NCBI GenBank assembly: GCA_025517465.1 | Contig: JAOPKE010000004.1 | Coordinates: 406,223 to 470,222, forward strand | Reading direction: 5' to 3' | Source of the DNA: Halobacteria archaeon HArc-gm2 | GTDB lineage: Archaea; Halobacteriota; Halobacteria; Halobacteriales; Haloarculaceae | Length of the DNA: 64,000 nucleotides | Shown here: piece by piece, positions 25,884 through 34,765 of the stretch | Layout of the letters: each line of letters opens with the position of its first letter | Position numbering within the stretch: the stretch's first letter is position 1 | Program-made: the position numbers and the translations under genes | Notes under the pieces: model-generated | Databases searched by the model: none | What the model was told of the DNA's origin: nothing | Seen by the model: only the letters and a program-made list of their open reading frames with translations

Positions 25884-27164
25884 CTACTCGGAATCCGGTG
25901 GGACCACCGCGACGTCGCGAGCCGCCGGGTCCGGACCGCGTTCGGCCAGGGGAAGTTCGACGGTGATGGTGGTACCGTCCGGCCCGGTCTCGGTGAGCGC
26001 GACGGTCCCGCCGTAGCGATCCGCCAGGGTGCGGACGATGAAGAGTCCGAGCCCGTGAGTGGTGCTCTTGGTCGTGTCGCGCTCGAAGAGGGTTTCGAGT
26101 TGTTCGGCCGGGATCCCCGGGCCGTCGTCGGCGATGCGGACGACTGCGCTGTCCCCCGTCTTCTCCCCCGTCACGTGGACCTCAGGGGAGTCGCCGTCGT
26201 TGTGTTCGACCGCGTTCGAGAGCAGGTTCGAGAACAGACGGGGCAGGAGGTCGTCGGCCATCACGGTGAGGTCGTCTGCAACCGACAGCTCGGTCCGGAC
26301 GCCCTCGTACCCGTCGTGGAGGCTCGCGACCTCCGCCTCCAGCGTGCTCGCGAGGTCGATGGCCTCGTACTGGGGGTCACGGTCTGTCGCCTCGAGCAGT
26401 ACGCGCACGTCGCGAATGACCCTCGTGAGGTCCTCGCTCTGGCGGGTGATCGTTTCGAGGTGGGATCGGGCCTCGTCGTCGGGGTCGTACTCCTCCAGCA
26501 GGAGCGCGGAGCGTCCGCTGATCACGTTCGACGTGTTGAGCACCTCGTGTCTGAGGAGACTGTTGAGGTAGTCGAACCACTCGCGGCGGGATTCGGCGTA
26601 ATCGGCGCGGACGGTGGCTCGTTCCGCCGTCCGCTCGCGCTCGATGGCCCGAGCCTCGATGACACCGACGAGCAGCCCGACGCCGCCGCCGATGGACATC
26701 GCCCACCGCAGCCAGCCCACGAGGTACCACGGATCCGGCACCGGCGTGGTACTCATAATGAGGAGGTTCATCGCCGAGGAGACGGTGATGCCGGCGGCGC
26801 ACCACCCGACGACGCGGACGTATCGATCGGGGGCGACGTCGCTCCGCGCGAGCCAGTGGCCGCCGTAGACGAGCGCGGCCATGGAGGGAGCGCTGGTGAG
26901 TAAGCCGGTAAGATTCACCGGGTGGAGTATGAGAGCGAGCCGGAGCCGTGCGAAGAGTATCCACTCGACGACGACGAGGAGAACGAGCGCGACGCCGATA
27001 GCGGAGAGACACAGGGGAGCGACGTCTTCGGCACGGAATCGGCGGATTCGTGCGAGCGCACCCGACAGGTCAGAGTCTCTGTCGAGCGAACTCACGCTCG
27101 ATTCCTCGAATTCGACGCCGGTCTGACTGGTTTCATCGGGGCGTTCATACCCAGCCTCGTGCAC
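25884..27164 (-). CDS. membrane histidine kinase
   Basis: A 426-residue sensor kinase. Residues 45-165 hold four or five hydrophobic segments; the rest is cytosolic. The phosphoacceptor region is LNSLLRHEVLNTSNVISGRS (H-box), then the N box NLLSNAVEHNDG, G1 DDGPGIP and G2 THGLGLFIV of the HATPase domain. No PAS or receiver domain and no adjacent response regulator. The start is a GTG at 27164, supported by a TATA-like box 19-26 bases upstream. Ligand unknown. Confidence 0.88.
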   Translation of the reverse strand: MHEAGYERPDETSQTGVEFEESSVSSLDRDSDLSGALARIRRFRAEDVAPLCLSAIGVALVLLVVVEWILFARLRLALILHPVNLTGLLTSAPSMAALVYGGHWLARSDVAPDRYVRVVGWCAAGITVSSAMNLLIMSTTPVPDPWYLVGWLRWAMSIGGGVGLLVGVIEARAIERERTAERATVRADYAESRREWFDYLNSLLRHEVLNTSNVISGRSALLLEEYDPDDEARSHLETITRQSEDLTRVIRDVRVLLEATDRDPQYEAIDLASTLEAEVASLHDGYEGVRTELSVADDLTVMADDLLPRLFSNLLSNAVEHNDGDSPEVHVTGEKTGDSAVVRIADDGPGIPAEQLETLFERDTTKSTTHGLGLFIVRTLADRYGGTVALTETGPDGTTITVELPLAERGPDPAARDVAVVPPDSE

Positions 27165-27181
27165 CCCGTACCACGACCGAC

Positions 27182-27190
27182 GTTAAGTAA
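27182..27190 (-). promoter_or_regulatory. TATA-like box of histidine kinase gene
   Basis: TTACTTAAC on the minus strand, centred about 22-25 bases before the GTG at 27164, the spacing expected for a leaderless haloarchaeal transcript. It supports the GTG start. Confidence 0.5.
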
Positions 27191-27347
27191 CCGCGGTTGG
27201 GAATCAAAGAAGATAATTGGATTGTCGTGCGAGTGTCACCTAGAGCGGTTCCCTCGCCCATCAATCCGCCATCTGTACTTATCGCGTTCGACGTAATCGC
27301 GATCAATAACCCGATCCGTCAGCCGGCTGGAACTGCGGAACGTCCCC

Positions 27348-28409
27348 TCAGCCGAGCCAGCCGAACTCGTCGACGAGTGTCGCGTAACACTCCTCGTACT
27401 CGGCGCGGACGCTCTCGTGGTCGAAGGGCGCGAGCGTGTCGTCGACGGTGAGGCGCTCGAACTCGCCGGCCTCGACGATGGCCTCGGCCATCTGCTGGGT
27501 ACTCGTCACCCGGAAGCTCCGCTCGCGGTGTTCGATGAGTTCGTGGGCGCTGGAGCGGGCCTGGTACTCGACGATACCGACGCAGCCACACGCGAGCGCC
27601 CACAGCAACTCCGAGGCGAAGAACTCCCGGTAGGCCGTCTGGACGAAGACGTGGGCGCCCTTGTATATCTCGACGCGGCGCTCGCGGTCGCAGGCGCCGA
27701 CGAACTCGACGCGGTCGTCGATTCGCAGATCCGACGCCTGGCGCTCGTAGTCCGCCCGGTTGGGGCCGTCGCCGATGATCGTCGCCGACCAGTCCTTCTC
27801 GCGGAGCTCCGCGAGACCGAGAAAGAGACTCTCCAGGTTGGCGCTGTCGTCCAGCGAGTGCGCGAAGACGACGTCCACCGTCTCCCCTGGGTCGGCCTCG
27901 CGGACGAGGTCCATATCGATGCTCTCCGGGATGACCGTCGTCCCGTTCTCCGTGGCGCCGCGCTCGCGCGCGCTGGTCCGCACCATCTCGGAGGGAGTGA
28001 TAATCTCCGCCGGCGCGCGCACCGCCAGGTCGCTCGTCCGCGAGTGCAGGGGCTCGTTGTCACCGAACCACTCGACGAGCAGGGGCGCCCGCGCGAGCGT
28101 TCCCCCGAGTCGAGCGAACAGCAGGACCGACGAGGGCGCAGACGTAGCGTGGATCACGTCCGGTTTCAGCCGGGCGAGTTCGTAGGGCAGGCGGACGCAG
28201 AACGAGGCCGTCGCGGGTTCGTCCGTCAGTGCGTGGTACGTGACATCTTCGGGTTCGAACACGTCGCCGTCGCTCTCCCACCAGCGGGAGCAAAAGACCG
28301 TCACGTCGTGGCCCGCTTCCGCGAGCTGGTGTGCGAGCCGGTCCAGCCGTCGATTTCCCTCCGTGTCTCGCAGGTGGACCGTCTCCATCGCGACGAACGC
28401 CACGCGCAT
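27348..28409 (-). CDS. glycosyltransferase family 4-like protein
   Basis: A 353-residue GT-B fold glycosyltransferase. The N-terminal domain begins MRVAFVAMETVHLRDTEGNR and contains AHQLAEAGHDVTVFCSRWW; the C-terminal domain has the donor-site pattern ATIIGDGPNRADYERQASDL, VEFVGACDRERRVEIYKGA and FASELLWALACGCVGIVEYQ, the place of the EX7E motif. It probably works in exopolysaccharide or protein glycosylation. The ATG at 28409 fits the family; upstream codons are in the divergent promoter region. A lone gene, not in a glycan cluster. Confidence 0.88.
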   Translation of the reverse strand: MRVAFVAMETVHLRDTEGNRRLDRLAHQLAEAGHDVTVFCSRWWESDGDVFEPEDVTYHALTDEPATASFCVRLPYELARLKPDVIHATSAPSSVLLFARLGGTLARAPLLVEWFGDNEPLHSRTSDLAVRAPAEIITPSEMVRTSARERGATENGTTVIPESIDMDLVREADPGETVDVVFAHSLDDSANLESLFLGLAELREKDWSATIIGDGPNRADYERQASDLRIDDRVEFVGACDRERRVEIYKGAHVFVQTAYREFFASELLWALACGCVGIVEYQARSSAHELIEHRERSFRVTSTQQMAEAIVEAGEFERLTVDDTLAPFDHESVRAEYEECYATLVDEFGWLG

Positions 28410-28553
28410 ACTCCCGAGATTGCTATGGGGGATGAAAAATCCCCTCGTTCGAGTGATGGGAGTTCGTCCGGTCGTTCCCCGGCGGCGACAGGACGCCACC
28501 CGTAGATCGCGTGAGCGTCCGGTCGGCACCGGCAACACGCCGAGTGAGAAGAG

Positions 28554-28560
28554 ATTTATT
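28554..28560 (+). promoter_or_regulatory. TATA-like box of Yip1-like gene
   Basis: ATTTATT 23-29 bases before the ATG at 28583, consistent with a leaderless transcript and with that start. Confidence 0.5.
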
Positions 28561-28582
28561 CACTGTGTATATCTCGGTAGAT

Positions 28583-29314
28583 ATGCGTCCTCGCACGCCC
28601 CTCCTCCGCCCAGACAGCTACTTCGCACGGCGAACGCCCGACCCCGTTCGAGGCCTGATCCTGGCCGTCGTCGTCACGCTCGGTTCCCTGGTAGCCATCT
28701 GGCTGCTCGGCGCGGTTTTCATGGACAGGATAGACGGGACCGTCGCGGTCGACAACCCGAACCGGCCGCCAGAGGGGTTCTGCGACGACGGTACGGACGG
28801 TGCGTTCGAGGAGATGGACGCGTCGGCCTTCGATTGCGACGCGCCGGCACAGGTCGACCGGGACATCGACACGATACTCGGCGACGCGATGGGTCAGTTC
28901 TACGGCGCGATGCTGGTGGGGCTTCCCATCGTGTTGTTGCTGGCGGGTGCGCTGCTCCACGTCGGTACCGCTCTCTTCGACGCCGACGGCGGATTCGCCG
29001 AGACGCTGACCGTGGCGGCCTGGGGATTCACACCGACGCTCCTCGTGATGCCGGTGTCCCTGGCCGTGCTGTGGGTGATGATGGACCCGGTCACGGTCAC
29101 CGCCGCAAGCGACCCTGCGGCCTTCCGGGACCCGGTCATGGAGAGCCTGGACCGTTGGCGGCCCGTCGCGCTCGCACTCAACGCGGCCGGATCGCTCTGG
29201 GGCGCCGCCGTCTGGACGTTCGGCCTCGAATCCGCCAGGTCGGTCTCGCGGTCCGAGGCCGCGGCCGTCGCCGGAACCGTGACGCTGCTCTTCTTCGTCT
29301 TCGGCGCGCTCTGA
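28583..29314 (+). CDS. Yip1-like polytopic membrane protein
   Basis: A 243-residue membrane protein starting MRPRTPLLRPDSYFARR, a form often seen in haloarchaeal Yip1-domain proteins, with a first segment ILAVVVTLGSLVAIWLLGAVF, an extracellular acidic loop of about 60 residues containing two cysteines (GFCDDG, AFDCDA), and four further membrane segments. Function unknown. The start follows a TATA-like box at the leaderless distance. It may be co-expressed with the halogenase-like gene 48 bases downstream, though that gene has its own promoter-like sequence. Confidence 0.7.
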   Translation: MRPRTPLLRPDSYFARRTPDPVRGLILAVVVTLGSLVAIWLLGAVFMDRIDGTVAVDNPNRPPEGFCDDGTDGAFEEMDASAFDCDAPAQVDRDIDTILGDAMGQFYGAMLVGLPIVLLLAGALLHVGTALFDADGGFAETLTVAAWGFTPTLLVMPVSLAVLWVMMDPVTVTAASDPAAFRDPVMESLDRWRPVALALNAAGSLWGAAVWTFGLESARSVSRSEAAAVAGTVTLLFFVFGAL

Positions 29315-29324
29315 GGAGCGCGCC

Positions 29325-29340
29325 AAACCGTTATTACTCT
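29325..29340 (+). promoter_or_regulatory. promoter-like element of halogenase gene
   Basis: AAACCGTTATTACTC, with the AT core 27-32 bases before the ATG at 29363. The sequence, with its preceding GCGCGCC, is nearly repeated before the S9 peptidase gene at 30931-30948. Confidence 0.5.
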
Positions 29341-29362
29341 CATCGCGCTATATGGCCCACGC

Positions 29363-30907
29363 ATGGACGACGAGATAGGGGACGTGGTCGTGGTCGGCGG
29401 TGGAGACATCGGGTTACTGACTGCGCTCTCGATACAGAAACTGAACCCCGAGATGGACGTTACCGTCGTCGACGACCTCCAGCGGGACGCGCCGGCGGTG
29501 GGAAAGAGCACGTTCAAGAAGATACAGGACATCCTCCACGGAACGCTCGACATCGACGAGCGGCGGTTCATCGGCGAGGTCCGTCCCGTCTGGAAAGGAG
29601 CGCTGTACTTCCGGAACTGGTGTGACCGACCGGCGTTCCACTACCCCTTCGATCCGGAGGACAAGTACCCCGACCCGAAGAATCCGAACGCGGTCGAGCA
29701 CTACTACCACCAGTACGCGGACCTGTACGACAGCCCGGACCACCTGACGAAGGGTGAAGCCATCGTCGAGCAGGAGAAATCGCCGTGGTTCTTCGGGTCC
29801 GACGGGAACCTCGACCGGTACGAGAAGGTGGCCTACCACCTCAACACGAAGCGCTTCGCGTCGTTCCTGCGGGAGGTCTGTCGCGAACGAGGCATATCGA
29901 TCGTCGACGACGCGATCACCGGCGTCGAGACGACCGGCGCACACATCGACGGTGTGCTGAGCGAGGAGGCGCGATACGAGGGTGACCTGTACGTGGACGC
30001 GACGGGATTCGGGCGCGTGCTCCGTCGCGAACAGGACGCCGAGTTCAGGGACTTCGGATTCCCGCTCGACTCGGCGTACACCGTTCGGATCGACAGGGAC
30101 CTCTCGGAAGTCCTGCCGGCGACGGCCGTCGACTCGGGCGAGCACGGCTGGTTCTGGCAGATCGACACCTACGACGACCGCGACCTGGGTTACGTCTACA
30201 GCTCCGAGCACGTGGACGACGAGACGGCGCTCGAGGAGTTCCTCGACCACATCCCGGACGTCGCCCCCGACAGCGCCGGCGGTGACCCGGACGTCGCCAG
30301 AGACGACGTGGCGAAGTACGAGTTCAGTTCCGGCTACTACGACCGCGCCTGGATCGAGAACTGCGTCGCGATCGGCAACTCCCAGGGCTTCGTCGAACCG
30401 CTGCAATCGACCGGGCTGACCGGGAACGCCACCGCGGCCGAGAAACTCGCGACGATGCTGTCGATACGCGGCGGGATCGCCGACGACCGGTTCCGGGAGG
30501 AGTACAACACGTGGGTACGATGGGTCTGGGAGTCCATCTACGACTTCATCGCGATCCACTACCGGTACGCGACCGGGGAGACGGCGTTCTGGCGCGACGT
30601 CGCCACCAGGGAGTACAGCCCGCGCGTCGACGCGATCGTCGAGCAGTTCGACCGGAACGGGCTGACCAGGGAGGTCGTTCCGCTCTCCGAGGACGACGAC
30701 CTGCTGAAACTGTCCATCTTCTCCCTCCCGGACTTCTACACGATGATGCGGAACCTCGGCGCCGAGTCCGTCTTCTACGAGACCAACGACTTCGACGTGA
30801 GCGACGAGGTCGTCCGGAAACACGACGAGTACTACGAGCAGATAGACGCCGAGGTCGAGGAGCACCTCACGACCAGGGAGCTGTACGAGGGCCTCCTCCA
30901 GTTTTGA
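29363..30907 (+). CDS. flavin-dependent halogenase-like (tryptophan halogenase family) enzyme
   Basis: A 514-residue FAD-dependent monooxygenase-fold protein of the tryptophan-halogenase family. The dinucleotide fold is VVVVGGGDIGLLTALS. The segment RPVWKGALYFRNW places a lysine at residue 78 where PrnA/RebH have the catalytic Lys79. The GWFWQID segment corresponds to the halogenase WxWxIP motif but with Asp for Pro. FVEPLQSTGL aligns with the halide-site loop PLESTG, with Gln for Glu. VGKST replaces the common VGEAT. These changes leave open whether it halogenates or only hydroxylates. No flavin reductase or biosynthetic cluster is adjacent. The start is ATG 29363 with a TATA-like box. Confidence 0.8.
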   Translation: MDDEIGDVVVVGGGDIGLLTALSIQKLNPEMDVTVVDDLQRDAPAVGKSTFKKIQDILHGTLDIDERRFIGEVRPVWKGALYFRNWCDRPAFHYPFDPEDKYPDPKNPNAVEHYYHQYADLYDSPDHLTKGEAIVEQEKSPWFFGSDGNLDRYEKVAYHLNTKRFASFLREVCRERGISIVDDAITGVETTGAHIDGVLSEEARYEGDLYVDATGFGRVLRREQDAEFRDFGFPLDSAYTVRIDRDLSEVLPATAVDSGEHGWFWQIDTYDDRDLGYVYSSEHVDDETALEEFLDHIPDVAPDSAGGDPDVARDDVAKYEFSSGYYDRAWIENCVAIGNSQGFVEPLQSTGLTGNATAAEKLATMLSIRGGIADDRFREEYNTWVRWVWESIYDFIAIHYRYATGETAFWRDVATREYSPRVDAIVEQFDRNGLTREVVPLSEDDDLLKLSIFSLPDFYTMMRNLGAESVFYETNDFDVSDEVVRKHDEYYEQIDAEVEEHLTTRELYEGLLQF

Positions 30908-30930
30908 ACTCGCGGGGCGCGCTCGCGACG

Positions 30931-30948
30931 CGCCCAACCGTTATACTC
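30931..30948 (+). promoter_or_regulatory. promoter-like element of S9 peptidase gene
   Basis: CGCCCAACCGTTATACTC, AT core 25-29 bases before the GTG at 30970; nearly identical to the element before the halogenase-like gene. It supports the GTG start. Confidence 0.5.
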
Positions 30949-30969
30949 GCTGCCGACCTCGACACCACC

Positions 30970-32808
30970 GTGTACGACCTCGAACGATACCTCAACGTTC
31001 GGAGCGCTTACGGCGCCACGTTCGGCCCGGACGGACAACTCTCCTTCCGGATGGACACGACGGGCGTCCCGCAGGTCTGGACCCTCGACGAGTCCGGTTC
31101 CTGGCCCGAACAGCGGACGTTCTACGACGAACCGGTCTCCTTCGCTTCCTACTCGCCCGAACGCCCGGAACTGATCTTCGGGATGGACGAGGGCGGGAAC
31201 GAGCGGCTGCAGTTCTACCGGCTGGACGACGACGGGCAGATGCACTCGCTCACCGCACGACCCGACGCAAAACACAGATGGGGCGGCTGGAGCCACGACG
31301 GCGAGCGCTTCGCCTTCGCCGCCAACCGCCGGGACGAGTCGGTGTTCGACGTGTACGTCCAGGACCGGGACGCTGTGGGTGCCGATGCCGAGTTGATTCT
31401 GGAGGGTGACGGCTGGCTCTCGATGGCCGGCTGGTCGCCCGACAACGACAAACTACTGGTCACCGAGGCCTACTCGAACTTCGACCAGGACGTCTACGTC
31501 CTCGACGTCGAGTCGGGCGACCTCGACCATCTCACGCCTCACGAGGGCGACGTCCGGTACCAGAGCGCGGAGTGGGCGCCAGACGGCGACGGGTTCTACC
31601 TCGTCACCGACCGCGATAGCGACACGCTGAATCTCGCGTATCTGGGACTCGACGGAACGCTGGAGACCGTCGCCGAAGGCGAAGGGTGGAACGTAGACGG
31701 CGTCTCCGTCGACCAGGAGTCGAATCAGATCGCCTACTCCCGGAACGTCGAGGGGTACAACGAACTCACCGTCGGCGAGATAACGGGTCCGACAACCATC
31801 GACCGCTTCCCCGAACCGGACCTCCCCGGCGGCATCGCCGGCGGCGTCTCGTGGGGGCCGGACGGCGAGCGATTCGCCGTCACCGTCACCGGCAGAACGG
31901 TCAACACCAACGTCTTCGTCGTCGAGACGGACACTGGCGAAGCCGAGCGCTGGACCTACGCAGCGACCGCTGGCATCCCGGAGTCCACCTTCGTCGCGCC
32001 CGAGGTGGTCCGATTCGAGAGCTTCGATGGCCGTGAGATTCCGGCGTTCTTCTCGCTGCCCGACGGCGCCGCGACCGACGGCGACGCCGCCAACGACGCG
32101 ACGGGGACCGTCGGAGGGGGAACCGGCGAGACGCCCGTCATCGTCGACATCCACGGCGGCCCGGAGAGCCAGCGCCGCCCTTCCTTCTCCGGACTCACCC
32201 AGTACTTCCTCTCGCAGGGGTACGCCGTCTTCGAGCCGAACGTACGCGGGTCGACGGGCTACGGGACCGAGTATACCCGGCTCGACGACGTGGAAAACCG
32301 AATGGACAGCGTGAGAGACATCGAAGCGGGCGTCGAGTGGCTTCACGACCACCCGGCGGTCGACCCCGACCGAATCGTGGCGATGGGCGGTTCCTACGGC
32401 GGGTTCATGGTGCTCGCGGCGATGACCGAGTACCCCGATCTGTGGGCGGCGGGCGTCGACGTCGTGGGTATCGCCAACTTCGTCACGTTCCTGGAAAACA
32501 CGGGCGACTGGCGCCGGTCGCTCCGGGAGGCCGAGTACGGGTCGCTCGAGGACGACCGCGAGTTCCTCGAATCCATCTCGCCAATCCACAGCGCGGACCA
32601 GATCGACGCGCCGCTGTTCGTCCTCCACGGCGCGAACGACCCGCGCGTTCCCGTGGGCGAGGCCGAACAGATCGTCGAGGAAGTCCGCGAGCAGGGCGTC
32701 CCCGTCGAGAAACTGATCTTCGACGACGAGGGTCACGGGATCAGCAAGCGGGAGAATCGTATCGAGGCCTACACCAGCGTCGTCGAATTTCTATCCAGAC
32801 ACGTCTAG
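30970..32808 (+). CDS. S9-family prolyl oligopeptidase-like serine peptidase
   Basis: A 612-residue peptidase. Residues 1-about 340 form a beta-propeller of WD40-like strands (SPDNDKLLV, APDGDGFYLVT and SWGPDGERFAV repeats). The C-terminal alpha/beta hydrolase has the oxyanion-region HGGPESQRRP, nucleophile GGSYGGFMVL, acid HGANDPRVPV and catalytic His in DEGHGISKREN. Acylaminoacyl-peptidase type activity is likely. No signal peptide, so cytosolic. An Asp/Thr/Gly-rich loop (about residues 360-380) is inserted before the hydrolase domain. The start is GTG 30970, in leaderless register with an upstream TATA-like box. Confidence 0.88.
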   Translation: MYDLERYLNVRSAYGATFGPDGQLSFRMDTTGVPQVWTLDESGSWPEQRTFYDEPVSFASYSPERPELIFGMDEGGNERLQFYRLDDDGQMHSLTARPDAKHRWGGWSHDGERFAFAANRRDESVFDVYVQDRDAVGADAELILEGDGWLSMAGWSPDNDKLLVTEAYSNFDQDVYVLDVESGDLDHLTPHEGDVRYQSAEWAPDGDGFYLVTDRDSDTLNLAYLGLDGTLETVAEGEGWNVDGVSVDQESNQIAYSRNVEGYNELTVGEITGPTTIDRFPEPDLPGGIAGGVSWGPDGERFAVTVTGRTVNTNVFVVETDTGEAERWTYAATAGIPESTFVAPEVVRFESFDGREIPAFFSLPDGAATDGDAANDATGTVGGGTGETPVIVDIHGGPESQRRPSFSGLTQYFLSQGYAVFEPNVRGSTGYGTEYTRLDDVENRMDSVRDIEAGVEWLHDHPAVDPDRIVAMGGSYGGFMVLAAMTEYPDLWAAGVDVVGIANFVTFLENTGDWRRSLREAEYGSLEDDREFLESISPIHSADQIDAPLFVLHGANDPRVPVGEAEQIVEEVREQGVPVEKLIFDDEGHGISKRENRIEAYTSVVEFLSRHV

Positions 32809-32909
32809 TACGAAATCGACAGACTGCGAACCTTTTTCTCGTGTTGAGACGACGAGATGGATTTATCCTTATCCGGCAGCGAGTATCCGGCATGGGATGT
32901 GATGGGACG

Positions 32910-33368
32910 ATGCAGGACCGGGTCGGTGCCGGTATCGAGCGACTGGAGGAACGCTTCGGCTCGTTTCCCGTCAACCAGACGACGCTGACGGTCCCAGAGC
33001 CCGACTACGAGACGGCGCGCGAGCGCGCCGACGCGGGCGCCATCGACGTCTACGTGAGAGTGTACGACGACGAGGGCGACGCGCTGCACCTCGGCGACGA
33101 CCGGGACTGTCCAGTGCCGCGGTGCGTGGCCAGGTCAGACGAATCTCTCGCCATCGCCGTCGCGAGGACAGTTCGACGGGAGTCCGGCGCCGAGGTGAGC
33201 CTCGACGAGGTAGCGCGGGCGACCATCGCCGGCGTCAACAACGAGGCCGATTCCGACGCGCCGACCGTCTACCGATTGATAGCACTCCTCGACGCGACGT
33301 ACGTGCGCGGTACCGTGGAGAACGCGGCGTGGGCGTCCGAGACGCCCGCGATTCCGGAGTACGTCTAG
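32910..33368 (+). CDS. Nudix-superfamily-like protein with degenerate Nudix box
   Basis: A 152-residue protein resembling haloarchaeal Nudix-fold proteins: MQDRVGAGIERLEERFGSFP, then AIDVYVRVYDDEGDALHL strands and the region DESLAIAVARTVRRESGAEV where the Nudix box belongs. The canonical REUXEE is not there: the first Arg-Glu reads Arg-Thr, and the leading Gly is absent, so hydrolase activity is doubtful. The ATG at 32910 is chosen over one at 32892 because the family-like sequence starts there. It could be a ligand-binding Nudix relative. Confidence 0.6.
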   Translation: MQDRVGAGIERLEERFGSFPVNQTTLTVPEPDYETARERADAGAIDVYVRVYDDEGDALHLGDDRDCPVPRCVARSDESLAIAVARTVRRESGAEVSLDEVARATIAGVNNEADSDAPTVYRLIALLDATYVRGTVENAAWASETPAIPEYV

Positions 33369-33400
33369 TTCTTAGCGGGTGGCTAGTCCTTCGCTGCTGG

Positions 33401-34459
33401 CTAGATAACGCCCGTCACCGTCGCCGCCTCGATAGCGGCCGGTTCGTTGACGCCGTCGCCGAGGATGGTGTAGCGGTCGCGAATCTGGTGGGCCGTCGTC
33501 AGCGCCTCGATGACGGTGTCCTCGGCGATGCCCAGGTCGTCGGCCGTGGTCGGCGCGCCGATGGCCTCGAGAGCGTCGTGGACGTCGTGCCACTGGCCCT
33601 TCGCGCCCGTGTGCAGGTACTCGGTCATTATCGCACCGACGCCGACCTGGTGACCGTGGAGCGCCGGCTCGGGCGCGATGCGGTCGAGCTGGTGGGAGAA
33701 GAGGTGTTCCGCGCCCGACGCGGGTCGCGAGGAGTCTGCGATGGACATCGCGACGCCCGAGGAGACGAGCGCCTTGACGACGATCCAGGCCGACTCTTCG
33801 AGGCCCTGCTTGATCGACCCGGCGTTCTCGACGAGCATCTCCGCGGTCATCTGCGAGAGCGTCCCCGCGTACTCGTGGTACTCGACGTTCTTCAGGCGGT
33901 TAGCGAGCTGCCAGTCGCGGACGGCCGTGAAGTTCGAGATGATGTCGGCACAGCCCGCCGTCGTCAGCTCCCAGGGCGCGTCGGCGATGATCTCCGTGTC
34001 GGCGACGACGGCCAGCGGCGGCTCGCTCGCCACGCTGTGGCGCGTGTCGCCCTCCGGCACCGACCCGCGACCCGAGACGATGCCGTCGTGACTCGCCGCC
34101 GTCGGCACGGAGACGAACCCCAGGTCCAGGTCTTCGGCGGCCATCTTTGCGATGTCGATGGCCTTGCCGCCGCCGACGCCCAGCAGGAACCCGGCGTCGA
34201 CCTCCTCGGCCGTCTCGATGACGCGCTCGACGGCGCCGAAGCTCGCCGTCTCGACGATGACCTCGGCCGGGTCCTGGCCACGCTCCTCGAACTGCGCGAA
34301 GACGCGCTCGCCCGCCACCTCGTGGGGCGTCGGACTGGAGACCACCAGCGGGCGCCCCGAGAGGTGGACGTCCTCGACGGCGTCGACAGTCTGCCCGATG
34401 ACGCCGTGGCCCACCACGACGTTCCGCGGCAGCCGGATCCACGTCGCTTTGTCGAACAT
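33401..34459 (-). CDS. egsA: sn-glycerol-1-phosphate dehydrogenase EgsA
   Basis: Reduces dihydroxyacetone phosphate to sn-glycerol-1-phosphate, the stereospecific backbone of archaeal lipids. The 352-residue protein has the NAD-binding VGVGGGKAIDIAKMAA, FVSVPTAASHDGIVSG, and zinc ligands in the expected places: GCADIISNFTAV (Asp), SGAEHLFSHQLD (His) and LHGHQVGVGAIM (His). The start ATG at 34459 matches the family N-terminus (LPRNVVVGHGVI). It is monocistronic and convergent with the Nudix-like gene. Confidence 0.95.
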   Translation of the reverse strand: MFDKATWIRLPRNVVVGHGVIGQTVDAVEDVHLSGRPLVVSSPTPHEVAGERVFAQFEERGQDPAEVIVETASFGAVERVIETAEEVDAGFLLGVGGGKAIDIAKMAAEDLDLGFVSVPTAASHDGIVSGRGSVPEGDTRHSVASEPPLAVVADTEIIADAPWELTTAGCADIISNFTAVRDWQLANRLKNVEYHEYAGTLSQMTAEMLVENAGSIKQGLEESAWIVVKALVSSGVAMSIADSSRPASGAEHLFSHQLDRIAPEPALHGHQVGVGAIMTEYLHTGAKGQWHDVHDALEAIGAPTTADDLGIAEDTVIEALTTAHQIRDRYTILGDGVNEPAAIEAATVTGVI

Positions 34460-34642
34460 ACTCCTCTCTTACCGGGGATAGGTGAAAACCTACTGGTGTC
34501 CAGGGCCCGGGAGAGCGTAAATGCCGGACCGCTCTCGGCACGTAGTCCCCCACGATCGTTCATGCCGATTCAGCCCACCAAACGATCGCCCGCGGTCGGT
34601 AAAAGCTTCATAACAAACCACTCTCGGTGCGACTGATCGGTC

Positions 34643-34765
34643 ATGGGATGCATCAACTGTGACACCGACGGAACCGCGTACACCCTTCGAGCGCACGTCG
34701 AGGAGACCGAGTCGAACGTCGACCTGGCCTTCTGCTCGACTGACTGCCTCGAAGAGTGGGTGTAG
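34643..34765 (+). CDS. 40-residue zinc-ribbon-like microprotein
   Basis: A short frame ATG 34643 to TAG 34765 encoding MGCINCDTDG and ending FCSTDCLEEWV. Two CxxC/CxxxC pairs 24 residues apart (CINC and CSTDC) fit a single zinc ribbon, like the many small CPxCG-type proteins of haloarchaea. It follows a promoter-like region shared divergently with egsA, with AT-rich GGTAAAAGCTTCATAA about 35-50 bases upstream. Function unknown; the cysteine spacing makes it likely real. Confidence 0.7.
   Translation: MGCINCDTDGTAYTLRAHVEETESNVDLAFCSTDCLEEWV

Noticed and set aside
24324..26903. 859-codon plus-strand frame opposite rad25 and the histidine kinase
   Set aside because: Shadow of two genes with clear helicase and kinase motifs.
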